DNA of 64,000 nt from DATARN01 sp963851105 (GCA_963851105.1 CAWKNP010000007.1:124001-188000); one strand, 5' to 3'; shown: positions 45,483 through 54,659, counted from the stretch's first letter. Notes: generated from the sequence alone by a model not told the origin. A program made the numbers and translations.

Positions 45483-46388
45483 ATGTTGAGACGCGTTCTT
45501 GGGCTCATCGCTTTGGGGATAATCGGGTCGGTTGCGGTCGGGTGCGGGTCGTCGGCCTCATCCACCACCTCGACGAAGCCCCGCCCTTCGACGTCCGCCA
45601 CCGGCGCAACGGCGGGCGGAGCGACCGCCGCCCCGGGGTGGTCGGCGGCCGAGTCGTTCACGGTGGATGATCATCACTATCAGCCCCCGGCCGGGCTGGT
45701 GAGCGGTGTCGACCTGTTGGCGCTGAGAAACGAGGGCAGCCAACTGCACGAGTTCCGGTTCGTGCTGCTGCACGTCGGAGTGACCGCCGATGACGTTAAG
45801 GCGGCGATCAGATCGCGGGACCGGGCGCGATTGGCGGCGTCGACCGACAGTTACGGGGGGGCCATGGTCGCCCCCGGGGCCACGGCGATGTTTGGGGCGC
45901 AGCTCACACCGGGGTCGTATGTGGTGTTCTCCACCGAGACGGGACCGGCGGGACCTGACGTAGCCGCCGGCCTAATTACGGCATTCACCGTCGAGCCGGG
46001 CCCGTCCCGATTCGTAATCCCCCCGTCGGCCGGGGTGGTAACGATCAGCGACAAAGGTTATGACCTTCCGTCCGGCTTCGGCCACGGCAACATCTCCGTT
46101 GTCAATAGCGCCTCGTCGGCCCAGGAGTTCCGCCTGTTCCGCGTCGACGCCAGCAGGTCTCTGGCTGATGTGCGGACATTCTTCGCCGGCCCGTCCAACG
46201 GTCCCCTCCCGGCGTGGATTCAAGATACTTTCAGTGGCGTCTTGGACCTGTCGCCGGGAGTGAAGGTATGGGCGTCGGTGTCACTGACCACGGGCCGTTA
46301 CGTGGCAACGAGCTTCTCCCTTGACCCCAAGACACAAGTTCCCGAGGCGGTGGAGGGTGCAATGCTGACCGATTTCACGGTCAAGTGA
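45483..46388 (+). CDS. lipoprotein with two cupredoxin-like repeats
   Basis: The 301-residue protein has a lipobox SVAVGC (cysteine at residue 21) and a Ser/Thr-rich linker. Two related segments follow: LHEFRFVLLHVGVTADDVKAA and QEFRLFRVDASRSLADVRTFF, each preceded by an N-V-N-type strand and followed by a PG-Y-V-x-S-type strand, consistent with a duplicated cupredoxin-like beta sandwich. Metal ligands are not obvious. AGGAGAG precedes the ATG. It lies 46 bases upstream of a sensor kinase gene and may be sensed with it. Confidence 0.75.
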   Translation: MLRRVLGLIALGIIGSVAVGCGSSASSTTSTKPRPSTSATGATAGGATAAPGWSAAESFTVDDHHYQPPAGLVSGVDLLALRNEGSQLHEFRFVLLHVGVTADDVKAAIRSRDRARLAASTDSYGGAMVAPGATAMFGAQLTPGSYVVFSTETGPAGPDVAAGLITAFTVEPGPSRFVIPPSAGVVTISDKGYDLPSGFGHGNISVVNSASSAQEFRLFRVDASRSLADVRTFFAGPSNGPLPAWIQDTFSGVLDLSPGVKVWASVSLTTGRYVATSFSLDPKTQVPEAVEGAMLTDFTVK

Positions 46389-46434
46389 TGCCTCGCCGTC
46401 GCTCTCGCCGCCGGGGTCCATAGGCTGTGTTGCG

Positions 46435-47568
46435 GTGACGAGGGGGGGGTTCCGAGGAGCGGGGCAAGCGGCGGTGGGGGTGGCCGTGGCGGCCGCCAGT
46501 GTCGTCGAGAGCGTCGTCTGGTCCCACCGCGTCGAAGCCGCGCTAACCGTCGGGGGGGTGGCGGCGGGAGTGGCTTTGTCCGTCCGCCGCCGCTTTCCGT
46601 TGGCGAGTCCGGTGGCCGCCGAAGTCGTTATCTTCGTGGCCGCCCTCGGCGGGGGGAGCGGCTACTGGCACTCGTTCGCCTTGCCGTTCGCGGCCATGCT
46701 GGCTATGTGGGGCATAGGGCGGGACAACCGGATGGCCGCCGCCCTTGGAGGCGGCGCGGTCGGCCAGGCGTGCATCGTCGTGTCCGGCGAGTTCGCGCCC
46801 AAATGGGCGAGTGTCAACCCGGTCGCAGTTGCGCTGCTCCCGCCGGCCTGTTGGCTGGCCGGGGTCATCGTGCGTCGTCGCGCCGAGAGCGCAGGGGTCC
46901 TGGCCGCCGCCGCCGCTCGGGTGGAGGAGCAGCGGGCGGTGGATCTCCAACGTGCCGTTCGTCGCGAACGAGCCGGGATCGCCCGCGAGTTGCACGACTT
47001 GGTCTCCCACACGTTGACGATCATGGCCTTGCAGGCCGGGGGGGCCCGCATGCTGCTCGACAGCGACACCGAACGGGCCCTCGAGGCGGTGCGAACGGTT
47101 GAAGCGGCGGGCCGGGGGGCGCTGGCCGACCTGGCACGCCTGGAGAAGGTCTTGGAGGGCGACGACGCTGGCGTCGTGGCGGCGCACCCTGGCCTCGCCC
47201 AGTTGCCACGCCTTCTGGCCGACGCCAAGTCAACTGGTCTGCTCATCGACGCCGAGCTCGACCTGCCGCCGGAGGGGCGGTGGGAGGGCAGTGGCGTCGA
47301 CCACATCGCCTACCGGGTTGTGCAGGAGGGGCTGAGCAATGCCCTTCGCCATGGCCGCGGGACCGCCCGTCTGCGGCTCGGTCAGGAGAGCGGAGCGCTA
47401 GTCGTGGATATCGTCAATGACGTTGGCGACACTGGCCACCCGGGTACCGGGCGCGGGCTGATCGGTCTTCGAGAACGGGTGGCTCTCTACGGCGGCGACA
47501 TCACAGCCGGCCCGCGAGGAGACGGTTCCTATTTGCTGCACGTCCGCGTGCCGACACCGGCGACATGA
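46435..47568 (+). CDS. NarL-type sensor histidine kinase
   Basis: The 377-residue protein has an N-terminal set of membrane helices (about residues 15-145) and a HisKA_3 dimerisation domain with the phosphoacceptor histidine in IARELHDLVSH near residue 185, then a HATPase domain with YRVVQEGLSNALRHG and GRGLIGLRERVALYGG. It therefore can bind ATP and autophosphorylate. It overlaps the next kinase-like gene by ATGA and is followed by a response regulator, so the three form one operon. Confidence 0.9.
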   Translation: MTRGGFRGAGQAAVGVAVAAASVVESVVWSHRVEAALTVGGVAAGVALSVRRRFPLASPVAAEVVIFVAALGGGSGYWHSFALPFAAMLAMWGIGRDNRMAAALGGGAVGQACIVVSGEFAPKWASVNPVAVALLPPACWLAGVIVRRRAESAGVLAAAAARVEEQRAVDLQRAVRRERAGIARELHDLVSHTLTIMALQAGGARMLLDSDTERALEAVRTVEAAGRGALADLARLEKVLEGDDAGVVAAHPGLAQLPRLLADAKSTGLLIDAELDLPPEGRWEGSGVDHIAYRVVQEGLSNALRHGRGTARLRLGQESGALVVDIVNDVGDTGHPGTGRGLIGLRERVALYGGDITAGPRGDGSYLLHVRVPTPAT

Positions 47569-48689
47569 TCGAAGCGACCCGGCGCCACCTCGTCGACTTG
47601 GCCGTCGTCGTCGTCGGCATCTTTTCCCTGGCCGACAACCTGCGTCGGGGAGGGTTGTTCATCGTGTTGGTCCTTACCACCACAGCGTGGGTTGGCGCCA
47701 CCCTCCTACGGCGCCGGTGGCCCCTGGCGCCCCTGGCGGTTCCTGCCATCTTGGCCTTCAGAGCGGTAGTCACCCCCTCGATGGTCCCCTCCCGGGTCGA
47801 CTTCTTGGTTCTGCTGCTGGCGGCGTGGCTGCTCGGGTACCACGCCCCCAGATGGCAGCGGGTCGTTGCCGGTGCCGTCGCCTTTTCCGTCTTTGTCGCC
47901 GTGATGCGTTACCGCAACAAGGCGGGCCACCCCACCATTGACGTCGCCTACATCTCCCTCTTCGTGGCCTCGTCCCTGGTGGTGGGCTTCGTGGCCGGCA
48001 AACACGAACAAGAGGAGCAGGCGCAGCGTTCGCGGCTCACCGAGGAAAGCCAACGGTCCGAGGACCTCCGCCGCCACCTAGTGGCACAAGAGAGAGCGAG
48101 CATCGCCCGCGAGCTCCACGATGTCGTCTCGCATGGGGTCAGCGCCATGACCGTCCAAGCCGGCGCAGCTCGTATGTCGCTGGAAACCGGCGACCGGGGC
48201 GTCGCGGCTCGGGCGCTCGAACAGGTCGAGGACGCGGCCCGGACCGCCCTGTCGGACCTACGGCGCATGTTCGACGTTCTGCGCATCGACACTGCACCTG
48301 AGGTCGATGAGCCCGGCGGTTGGCTCCTGCGACTGCCGATGCTGGCCCGATCGGCGGAGCTGCGCGGACTCGACGTCGACCTGAATGTCGGCTTGTTGCC
48401 GGACTGGCGCAGTCCCGGCGTGGACGCCGTGGCCTACCAGCTCATCCACGACAGCCTCGAGGACGCGGCGGCCGCCAACGCCGTTCGCGCCGTCGTGTCC
48501 ATAGACTGGGGTTCCGGCGTCCTCACCATCGAGATTCGCCAACACCCCAGGGGGGACCCTGCTACGAACGGCGCCGAGGAGGCGCTGCGGCGCCGAATCG
48601 GGGCCCTCGGCGGGACACTGATTGTCGACGATTGCGATGATGACCGCCTCATCCGTGCCACCCTGCCCGCCGACAGGCACCTCTCGTGA
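47565..48689 (+). CDS. NarL-type sensor kinase homologue with degenerate ATPase domain
   Basis: The 374-residue membrane protein keeps a normal HisKA_3 motif (IARELHDVVSHGVSAM near residue 182). Its HATPase domain, however, has lost key elements: the N-box reads LIHDSLEDAAAANA instead of VQEGLTNALKHA, and the G1/G2 glycine loops before the final GALGG are replaced. It may be phosphorylated by the neighbouring intact kinase rather than autophosphorylate. It overlaps the upstream gene (ATGA) and the response regulator (GTGA). Confidence 0.87.
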   Translation: MIEATRRHLVDLAVVVVGIFSLADNLRRGGLFIVLVLTTTAWVGATLLRRRWPLAPLAVPAILAFRAVVTPSMVPSRVDFLVLLLAAWLLGYHAPRWQRVVAGAVAFSVFVAVMRYRNKAGHPTIDVAYISLFVASSLVVGFVAGKHEQEEQAQRSRLTEESQRSEDLRRHLVAQERASIARELHDVVSHGVSAMTVQAGAARMSLETGDRGVAARALEQVEDAARTALSDLRRMFDVLRIDTAPEVDEPGGWLLRLPMLARSAELRGLDVDLNVGLLPDWRSPGVDAVAYQLIHDSLEDAAAANAVRAVVSIDWGSGVLTIEIRQHPRGDPATNGAEEALRRRIGALGGTLIVDDCDDDRLIRATLPADRHLS

Positions 48690-49354
48690 TCCGAGTGCTG
48701 CTCGCCGACGATCAGGCGCTGGTCCGCGGCGGCTTCCAAATGATCCTCAGCTCGCAAGCCGACATCGACGTGGTCGGCGAAGCGGCCGATGGCCGCCAAG
48801 CGGTCGAGCTGGCCCGGCACCTCGAGCCCGACGTCGTGCTCATGGACATCCGAATGCCCGAACAGGACGGACTCGAGGCGACGCGCCGGCTACTCGCGTC
48901 GGTAACCCCCTATCCTCCCCGGGTCCTCATACTCACGACCTGGGACCGAGACGAGTACGTCTACGAAGCTCTCAAGGCGGGCGCCAGCGGCTTTCTGCTC
49001 AAAGACGTCCGGCCCGAGCAACTGGTCGAAGCGGTGCGCACCGTCGCCGCCGGAGATGCGCTTCTGGCACCGACAATCACTCGGCGGTTGATCGAAAACT
49101 TCGTCCGCCGACCACCGCCTGGCGGAAAGGCTCGACCGTCCGACCTCGACAGCCTCACCAGCCGCGAGACAGAGGTGTTGCGGCACATAGCTGGCGGGCT
49201 GTCCAACCTCGAGATCGCCGACACCCTCTTCGTCACTGAAGCGACGGTCAAAACACACGTCAATCGGATTCTCGCCAAGCTTGGCCTGCGCGACCGAACG
49301 CAGGCGGTCGTCTACGCATACGAGGCCGGACTCATCGACGCGGGCCGAAGTTGA
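48686..49354 (+). CDS. NarL/LuxR-family response regulator
   Basis: The 222-residue regulator has a receiver domain with the acidic pair DDQ, phosphoacceptor in VVLMDIRMPEQDG (Asp about residue 54) and the lysine in GFLLKDV, then a LuxR HTH (LTSRETEVLRHIAGGLSNLEIADTL). GTG start overlaps the preceding gene. It is the output of the operon with one intact and one degenerate kinase. Its promoter targets may include the adjoining secreted-protein genes, by proximity only. Confidence 0.95.
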   Translation: MIRVLLADDQALVRGGFQMILSSQADIDVVGEAADGRQAVELARHLEPDVVLMDIRMPEQDGLEATRRLLASVTPYPPRVLILTTWDRDEYVYEALKAGASGFLLKDVRPEQLVEAVRTVAAGDALLAPTITRRLIENFVRRPPPGGKARPSDLDSLTSRETEVLRHIAGGLSNLEIADTLFVTEATVKTHVNRILAKLGLRDRTQAVVYAYEAGLIDAGRS

Positions 49355-49396
49355 ACCGGCGAACCGTGGGCCTGCCTCCGATATCGGCGTGTTCTC

Positions 49397-49723
49397 CTAG
49401 GCCGCCCAGATCGACACCCGCTTGCGCTCACGGCCACCGGCGGAGGCAGCGCCGATCAGCCGCCGGGCGATTTGCTCTTCGCTCTCACTCCTCTTGAAAA
49501 CCACCACCTCGACGCGGTTGGCCTTGGTGCGGGGCGTGATCTTTTTCATGTAGCCGTCGCCGAACCTGCCCGCGGCGGACATCTTTTTGGCGGTATGAGT
49601 CTGGCTCACTATGAGAGTTCCTTTGGTCACTTGTCGAGTGGCCTGCATCGGCTTGATCCCCCCGGTGGAGGTTTTGGGCGGGGCCGTCTGTCCTAGGACA
49701 TATATCCCGGCTGGGCTGGACAT
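49397..49723 (-). CDS. small basic protein, uncharacterised
   Basis: The 108-residue protein is rich in Lys/Arg with MKKITPRTKANRVEVVVFKRSE and an RRLIGAASAGGRERKR tail. Third codon positions are GC-rich in this frame, supporting coding, but no domain is recognised. It has no Shine-Dalgarno at the ATG used; MQATRQ further in is an alternative. It converges with the response regulator and diverges from the secreted protein gene. Confidence 0.5.
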   Translation of the reverse strand: MSSPAGIYVLGQTAPPKTSTGGIKPMQATRQVTKGTLIVSQTHTAKKMSAAGRFGDGYMKKITPRTKANRVEVVVFKRSESEEQIARRLIGAASAGGRERKRVSIWAA

Positions 49724-49843
49724 GGTCCCGTGACAATGGGACACCACTGGCCTCATCGTTATCGAGGGCAACCAGACCCAGCGGCGGAGTATCGGGAGAC
49801 GCGGTGCACGCTGTATCCGGAGCTTTGGAGATAGGAGGGAGAC

Positions 49844-50449
49844 ATGAAAAAGTTTGCGACTGGCATGCTGGCGGCGCTGCTAACCGGCGCCATGACGGTG
49901 ACAGCATTCACCGGTTTAGCCTCGGCGTAGCCCGCGGGAAGCACCGAGCGGTTCACCATCATCCAGACGAGCGAAAACGGTGGCGAAGTTATCGCTACCG
50001 GGGCGTTCACCGCTATCGGGACAAACGTCGAGCAGCCGAGCAACGCGCCGAGCGCGACCTCGACATTCATGTTCCCGAACGTGACGATCACGGTGGCCCG
50101 CACCGACAATCCCGGGGGAACGGGCGACTTCAATCCTGTCGCCTGCGTCGGTCACTTCACCAACACCGGCACCTATGTGCTCACCGGCGGCACCGGCGCC
50201 TACCTCGGCATCAGCGGCGGCGGCACCTACAGCACCTGGGGGACAGTCATCTCGGCCTACGCCTCCAGCGGTTGCGGCAAAACGCCGATCGCGGTGTTCG
50301 GCGTCGGCCGGCCAGGGGCGCCGCTGGCAAAGCTTCCTGGCGCTGTCCGCCAAGCTGCTCGGCTACTCCGCCCGGAACATCCTTTTGGTCATATGCTCTG
50401 GGCTCATCACAAGGACGGGCCGCCGGGTTGCACCAGCCCTGTCTCGTAG
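49844..50449 (+). pseudogene. AOC-barrel-like secreted protein interrupted by an amber codon
   Basis: ATG at 49844 follows a strong TAGGAGGGAGAC and opens a typical signal peptide (MKKFATGMLAALLTGAM... LASA). The next codon is TAG (49928-49930), exactly at the predicted cleavage site; the same frame then stays open to 50449, encoding STERFTIIQTSENGGEVIATG, FNPVACVGHFTNTGTYVLTGG and YLGISGGGTYSTWG, the pattern of the small beta-barrel family also seen at 52485 and 53931. As written it makes only a 28-residue peptide. Sequence error, pseudogene or suppression are all possible. Its 3' end overlaps the convergent response regulator. Confidence 0.75.
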
Positions 50450-51072
50450 GCGACGACCACAGCTTGGACCCGGTCGCGCAGCCCGAGTTTCATCAACGTT
50501 CGCGCCACGTGAGTCTTTACAGTGCTCTCCCCGACAATCAGAGTTGCAGCGATCTCGGCGTTTGACAGGCCGGCGGCCACGAACTTTAGGACCTCCAGTT
50601 CGCGAGCCGTCAGCTCGGCGAGGGTTTCGGGCACCGCTGATGATGGCGATGGTCGGCGGCAGAACTGTTCGATCAGGCGGCGTGTGATCGTCGGCGCCAA
50701 CAAGGCGTCGCCAGCCGCGACGGTGCGGATGGCGTCGGTAAGTTGGCCCTTGCGGACGTCTTTGAGCAGAAAGCCACTGGCTCCAGCCTTCATGGCCTCG
50801 TATACGTATTCGTTCCGGTCGAACGTCGTGAGGATAAGGACTTTGGGCGGACGAGGGTCAGCGAGGAGGCGCCGTGTCGCCTCGATACCGTCGAGGACAG
50901 GCATACGGATGTCCATGACAACAACGTCGGGGCGCAGTTGGCGGACCACGGAGAGCGCTTCGGCACCGTCTGCCGCCTCGCCCAAGACCTCGATGTCGGT
51001 CTCGAGTTCGATAAGGGCTCGGAACCCATCGCGAACCAGGGCCTGATCGTCGGCAAGCACGACTCGGATCAC
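50407..51072 (-). CDS. NarL/LuxR-family response regulator
   Basis: The 221-residue protein has receiver motifs DDQ, VVVMDIRMPVLDG (phosphoacceptor about residue 54) and GFLLKDV, with a C-terminal LuxR HTH (LTARELEVLKFVAAGLSNAEIAATL). It overlaps the stop of the upstream kinase by GTGA, giving a kinase-regulator pair. Its receiver is close to that of the regulator at 48686, so the two systems may be duplicated. Confidence 0.95.
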   Translation of the reverse strand: MIRVVLADDQALVRDGFRALIELETDIEVLGEAADGAEALSVVRQLRPDVVVMDIRMPVLDGIEATRRLLADPRPPKVLILTTFDRNEYVYEAMKAGASGFLLKDVRKGQLTDAIRTVAAGDALLAPTITRRLIEQFCRRPSPSSAVPETLAELTARELEVLKFVAAGLSNAEIAATLIVGESTVKTHVARTLMKLGLRDRVQAVVVAYETGLVQPGGPSL

Positions 51073-52250
51073 CGCGGGCCACCGTCGAGCGGCAGGTGAG
51101 CTCGGACGACGTAGCCACCGTTGGGGTCTGGCCCGGTTTGCAACACGCCTCCGTAGAGGCCAACTCGCTCTCGCATCCCGATCAAGCCCCGCCCCCCGCC
51201 GTCGCCATTGACGGGTCGCGCGCCTCCTCGGCCGTCGTCGGTGATCTCGATATCGATGCCTTCGGGGCGGTATCGGAGAGTCAATTGGCTGTGAGTGGCG
51301 TTGGCGTGCTTGAGGGTGTTGGTCAAGGCCTCTTGGATGACGCGATAGACAGCCAGATCCACTCCTGGGGCCAAGTCCTTGGGTGTTCCCTCGACCTTGA
51401 GGATCACGGGCAACCCGGCCTCGCCCACCTGGGCGATGAGGCCGTCGACGGTGGCCACACCCGGCTGGGGGCCCAAGGCCAGCACACCGTCTTCTTGGAG
51501 TATCTCGACAAGTCGGCGCATCTCGGCCAGGGCCTGGCGTGCGGTCGCCTCGATCGACGACAACCGGGCCGCGGCCTGCTCTTCTTGATGCTTCTCCAGC
51601 ACGCCCTGGGCAGCGACCGACTGGACGACGACCACGCTCACCGCGTGGCCGATGACATCGTGTAGCTCCCGAGCGATGCGGGCTCGCTCTTCGGCCACCG
51701 CCAGGCGGGTCTGTTCGTCACGGTCTCGGCGAAGCTGGCGGGTCTCGACCTGTAACGTTACGTAGCGCTCCGCCCGACGCCGGAACGCCATCCCAACAGG
51801 AACGGTGGCCAACAGGAGCCAGTAGAAGATGGCTTGGGAGCCGCTAAAGCTCGACACCGCGGGATCCAGGAGCGTGTTCAGCACCATGGCGCCCAAAGCG
51901 ACCGCACCGGAGACGATCGTGCGACGAAATGTGTTGTAACGAGCCATTGAGTACAGGGCGATGAGCAGCGGGAAGTAACCCCCGAGGCCCTCGGATGCAC
52001 CGGCGATGACCCATTGCGAGCTCTCGAGGGCGACGATCGCCACGAGCACCACGAGCGGCCAGCGGCGACGAAACACCAGCGCAGCCGAAACAGCCAGGTA
52101 GGTGTTGGCGAGAAGGGGCTTTGGGCCCACCACGTTCTTGATCATCACCCCGGTGGGTGTCCACACCTCAAGCTGGCCCAGGACAGCGAGACCAACCGCC
52201 AAGATCCAGTCGAAGCGGCAGGGAAATCCCACCGAGCGTCGCTCCTTCAT
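51069..52250 (-). CDS. NarL-type sensor histidine kinase
   Basis: The 393-residue kinase has membrane helices in residues 15-155, a HisKA_3 histidine in IARELHDVIGHAVSV near residue 208, and an intact HATPase with YRVIQEALTNTLKHA, ITDDGRGG and GRGLIGMRERVGLYGG. It precedes its response regulator with a GTGA overlap. A secreted-protein gene diverges 234 bp away, and the intervening DNA holds GACGACGTTTGTCGTC (52295-52310) and CGGGTTGACCCG, short palindromes that could bind the regulator. Confidence 0.94.
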   Translation of the reverse strand: MKERRSVGFPCRFDWILAVGLAVLGQLEVWTPTGVMIKNVVGPKPLLANTYLAVSAALVFRRRWPLVVLVAIVALESSQWVIAGASEGLGGYFPLLIALYSMARYNTFRRTIVSGAVALGAMVLNTLLDPAVSSFSGSQAIFYWLLLATVPVGMAFRRRAERYVTLQVETRQLRRDRDEQTRLAVAEERARIARELHDVIGHAVSVVVVQSVAAQGVLEKHQEEQAAARLSSIEATARQALAEMRRLVEILQEDGVLALGPQPGVATVDGLIAQVGEAGLPVILKVEGTPKDLAPGVDLAVYRVIQEALTNTLKHANATHSQLTLRYRPEGIDIEITDDGRGGARPVNGDGGGRGLIGMRERVGLYGGVLQTGPDPNGGYVVRAHLPLDGGPR

Positions 52251-52294
52251 GCGCCAACGGTATTCCCGCCGGGCCGTCCTGGCATCGTCCAGGA

Positions 52295-52310
52295 GACGAC
52301 GTTTGTCGTC
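52295..52310. promoter_or_regulatory. short palindrome in kinase/secreted-protein divergent spacer
   Basis: GACGAC-GTTT-GTCGTC is a perfect inverted repeat with a 4-base centre in a 234-base divergent promoter region. It is a candidate response-regulator site. Confidence 0.3.
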
Positions 52311-52484
52311 GGTGAGACGACCCGAGTCCTCCCTTCGACGGAGGCCGGGTCCGAATCATCGGCTTCACGCTCGTCGTCGGGTTGACCCGTGATAGTCCCG
52401 GCGGCCGACGACATCGCCGACCGCCGCCTTTACCGTCGCATCAGGTCCCGGAACGGCCGGGTCGAGAAAGGGAGAGGAAGAACG

Positions 52485-53042
52485 ATGGGCGCGAAGGAGA
52501 TCGCGAATCGACAAAAGGGGACACTGACCAAAGCGGTCGCGTCAGCCACTCTGGCCGGCCTGGCCGTCCTCGTCCTGTCTGGACCGGCGACCGCGGATAC
52601 GGCGACGAACGTGGCCCTCACAACCATCGAGGTTGGTCGCGGGCCAGGGATCGTCGTCGCCACGGGGGCGATAAGCGGGGTAGGTTCGGAGACCAATAAC
52701 GAAGGCGCAAAAGGACCCGGCCAGCCATTTCAGGACGTCATGAGCTTCCCGCAGGGCCAACTGTTCCAGACCGTGGCTCCCGCCGGACCGCCGCAAATTC
52801 AGTTCGATCCGCAGGCTTGCGTCGTGACGATCGTCGAGCCCCAGGCCACAACGGTGACTGGTGGCACCAAGGCGTTCGCAACAGCGGCAGGCTTCGGCAC
52901 GTCGACCGCTCATATCACCATCATCGAAAACCGCGGGAACGACGGTACCTGCCAGCAGCCACCCGCGCCGCCGCGGCTCCTGCTTGCAATCGTCCAAGGC
53001 GCGGGAACGGTTGACCTGGGCGGCTCGTCGTCGCACCGATAA
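52485..53042 (+). CDS. secreted AOC-barrel-like protein, second copy
   Basis: The 185-residue protein has a signal peptide (hydrophobic core TLAGLAVLVLSG, ATA-like cleavage after TADTATN) and then a beta-rich domain: VVATGAISGVGSETNN, FDPQACVVTI, a VTGGTKAFATAAGFG segment and GAGTVDL near the end. These align in order with the proteins at 49844 and 53931 (FDP-x-C, TGG, terminal AGTV). GGGAGAGGAAG precedes the ATG. The fold resembles the allene oxide cyclase/dirigent-like barrels of actinobacteria; function is unknown. Confidence 0.72.
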   Translation: MGAKEIANRQKGTLTKAVASATLAGLAVLVLSGPATADTATNVALTTIEVGRGPGIVVATGAISGVGSETNNEGAKGPGQPFQDVMSFPQGQLFQTVAPAGPPQIQFDPQACVVTIVEPQATTVTGGTKAFATAAGFGTSTAHITIIENRGNDGTCQQPPAPPRLLLAIVQGAGTVDLGGSSSHR

Positions 53043-53118
53043 AGGCGACACACCGGACGTGACAGCCCAGCCAGTTTGGCAAGGCTGTCTCCGTCGCGCT
53101 TGATAACTGTGCGGACGT

Positions 53119-53330
53119 CGGCCGGTGGTAGATGACAATGGCGACGTCTCCGTCGAGCTCGTAGACGAAGCCGGCCGCCCTTGGCGGCGGACAACCCGGC
53201 CGCCGCAAGGGCGGCAGTGCGTGCGGCACTAGCCCTGGTCCGCGGCGACGCGCTGGCGGACGAATCGGTCCCGAAATGGCCCGAAACGGTCCGCGCCGCT
53301 ACCGCTCGGACGATGCACGCTCCCGCCTGA
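53119..53330 (+). pseudogene. frameshifted protein fragment of unknown origin
   Basis: Two GC3-rich frames abut: one encodes DDNGDVSVELVDEAGRPW, the other, from about 53181 to a TGA at 53328-53330, encodes LAADNPAAARAAVRAALALV and GDALADESVPKWPETVRAAT. Joined with one base change they look like the tail of a single soluble protein. No family can be named. Confidence 0.3.
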
Positions 53331-53380
53331 TCGACGTAACAGGCTGCGCCGTCGGGATTCCCCGGAACTGGGATGCACCA

Positions 53381-53420
53381 TTTTCACTGAGCGACAGACT
53401 TGTCCGTTCGCTCAGTAAAA
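53381..53420. repeat. long inverted repeat with 9-bp perfect core
   Basis: ACTGAGCGA and TCGCTCAGT are perfect complements separated by a 13-base centre, with TTTT outside the left arm and AAAA outside the right arm, so the pairing can extend to 13 with one bulge. The T and A runs are on the wrong sides for an intrinsic terminator. It lies between fragmentary genes and may be a mobile-element end or an operator. Confidence 0.45.
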
Positions 53421-53615
53421 CTGGCGGATTTCTGGGGGGAGAAGGGAGAGATGGCAAGACCGGTCGATGAAATGATGAGGCGACGTCCTTCCGTTATGGC
53501 GCGTAGCTGTTCTGGTCGAAGCTGAGGCCTCCTCGGGCGTGGGTGCGACGATCCATCGGCGCCGGTGGGCGCGGTAGCCGTCTCTGCGTCGTTCGGAGGG
53601 CTCGCTGGGGAGCTT

Positions 53616-53820
53616 CCGGGGAACGGGCAACTTCAACCCTGTCACCTGCGTCGGTCACTTCACCAACAGCGGCACCTATGTGCTCACCGGCCGCACCGGC
53701 GGGTATGCCGGGCATTAGCGGCAACGGCACCTACAGCACTTGGGGGACAGCATCGCGGACCACCCCCCCGGCTGCGGGGACTCGCCGATCGTGGTGTTCG
53801 GCGTCGGCCGGGCCCATGGC
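53616..53820 (+). pseudogene. degraded copy of the AOC-barrel-like gene
   Basis: The DNA closely resembles 50111-50320 of the amber-containing copy, with the protein string FNPVTCVGHFTNSGTYVLTG followed by an in-frame stop (TAG after GYAGH). A shifted frame continues GISGNGTYSTWG. The 5' part is missing except perhaps a start at 53451 (ATG preceded by GAAGGGAGAG) that stops after 24 codons. Confidence 0.7.
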
Positions 53821-53930
53821 CCGGTCTCATTCTCCTAGGAACGACCGGCGTGCCGGTGGCTTGTGACAACGCCCGCAACCATGAGGGAGGCGATGAGCCC
53901 GAAAGCCGATCGACATGCACGCGCCGCCGA

Positions 53931-54431
53931 TCAGCTGGGAATGCTTACCGTGCCGGCCATTCGTGCGATGAACACGCTTAGGGCAGGCGGTATGCCCGAC
54001 CCGGGCCCGAAGCATTGCCCTTGGGTTCCGCGGCTGCCTACTGTGATTCCGTGGCCGCTGTAGGTGCCTCCGCCAGTGACGCCGGAGTAGATGCCGGAGT
54101 GGCCGGTGATGGTGAAGGTTCCCGACTCGGTGGGCTTGGCTATGCAGGTCGCCGGGTCGAAATTGGACTGTCGAACGCCGGAGAGGTCGACGGACACAAC
54201 GCCGGTGTCGAAGGTGAATGTTGCCAGGACGTCTCCGTTGGGCCCGTCGGTCTCTGTTTCGATGCCGACGCGGGTGACCGGTCCCGAAGCGATTACTTTT
54301 CCTGGCTGGCGAGGATTGCCCGCAGACACGAGGAGGAATCTCTGTCTAGTGGTGGTGCGAGCCGACGCCGAGCCGGCAAGTACTGCGATCGTCAACGCTG
54401 ACATCACGATACCCATGATGATTTTTCGCAT
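53931..54431 (-). CDS. secreted AOC-barrel-like protein, intact copy
   Basis: The 166-residue protein starts MRKIIMGIVMSALTIAVLAG, a signal peptide cut near SASA, then has a beta-rich domain: GKVIASGPVTRVG, ATFTFDTGVVSVDLSG, FDPATCIAKPTESGTFTITG, YSGVTGGGTYSGHG and a final MAGTVSIP. Two cysteines could pair. It is the cleanest member of the local family and lies opposite to the pseudogene copy. AAGGAG lies five bases before the ATG. Likely a small exported beta barrel; ligand unknown. Confidence 0.82.
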   Translation of the reverse strand: MRKIIMGIVMSALTIAVLAGSASARTTTRQRFLLVSAGNPRQPGKVIASGPVTRVGIETETDGPNGDVLATFTFDTGVVSVDLSGVRQSNFDPATCIAKPTESGTFTITGHSGIYSGVTGGGTYSGHGITVGSRGTQGQCFGPGSGIPPALSVFIARMAGTVSIPS

Positions 54432-54659
54432 CTTGACTCCTTTGTGAAACCGCGACCAATGTGGTCGTCGAGACGGATTAAGAACGATTCCAAAGGCGCA
54501 GCCCCCGCCTGAACGGCACGGACCGTCGCAATCTGGTGATCGGAACGCGATAGGGGCGATTCGGCATCGATGTTGAGCGCGGATCGCCTATCCGCTGTCA
54601 GGTCTCGGACCGAGCAGCTGCTTTCTGTGGACTGCCGCCAGCCGTGGCTTCGGGAACTT

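Noticed and set aside
49928..49930. TAG as a recoded sense codon (for example pyrrolysine)
   Set aside because: Nothing in the window suggests amber recoding, and the position at the cleavage site would be odd for a functional residue.
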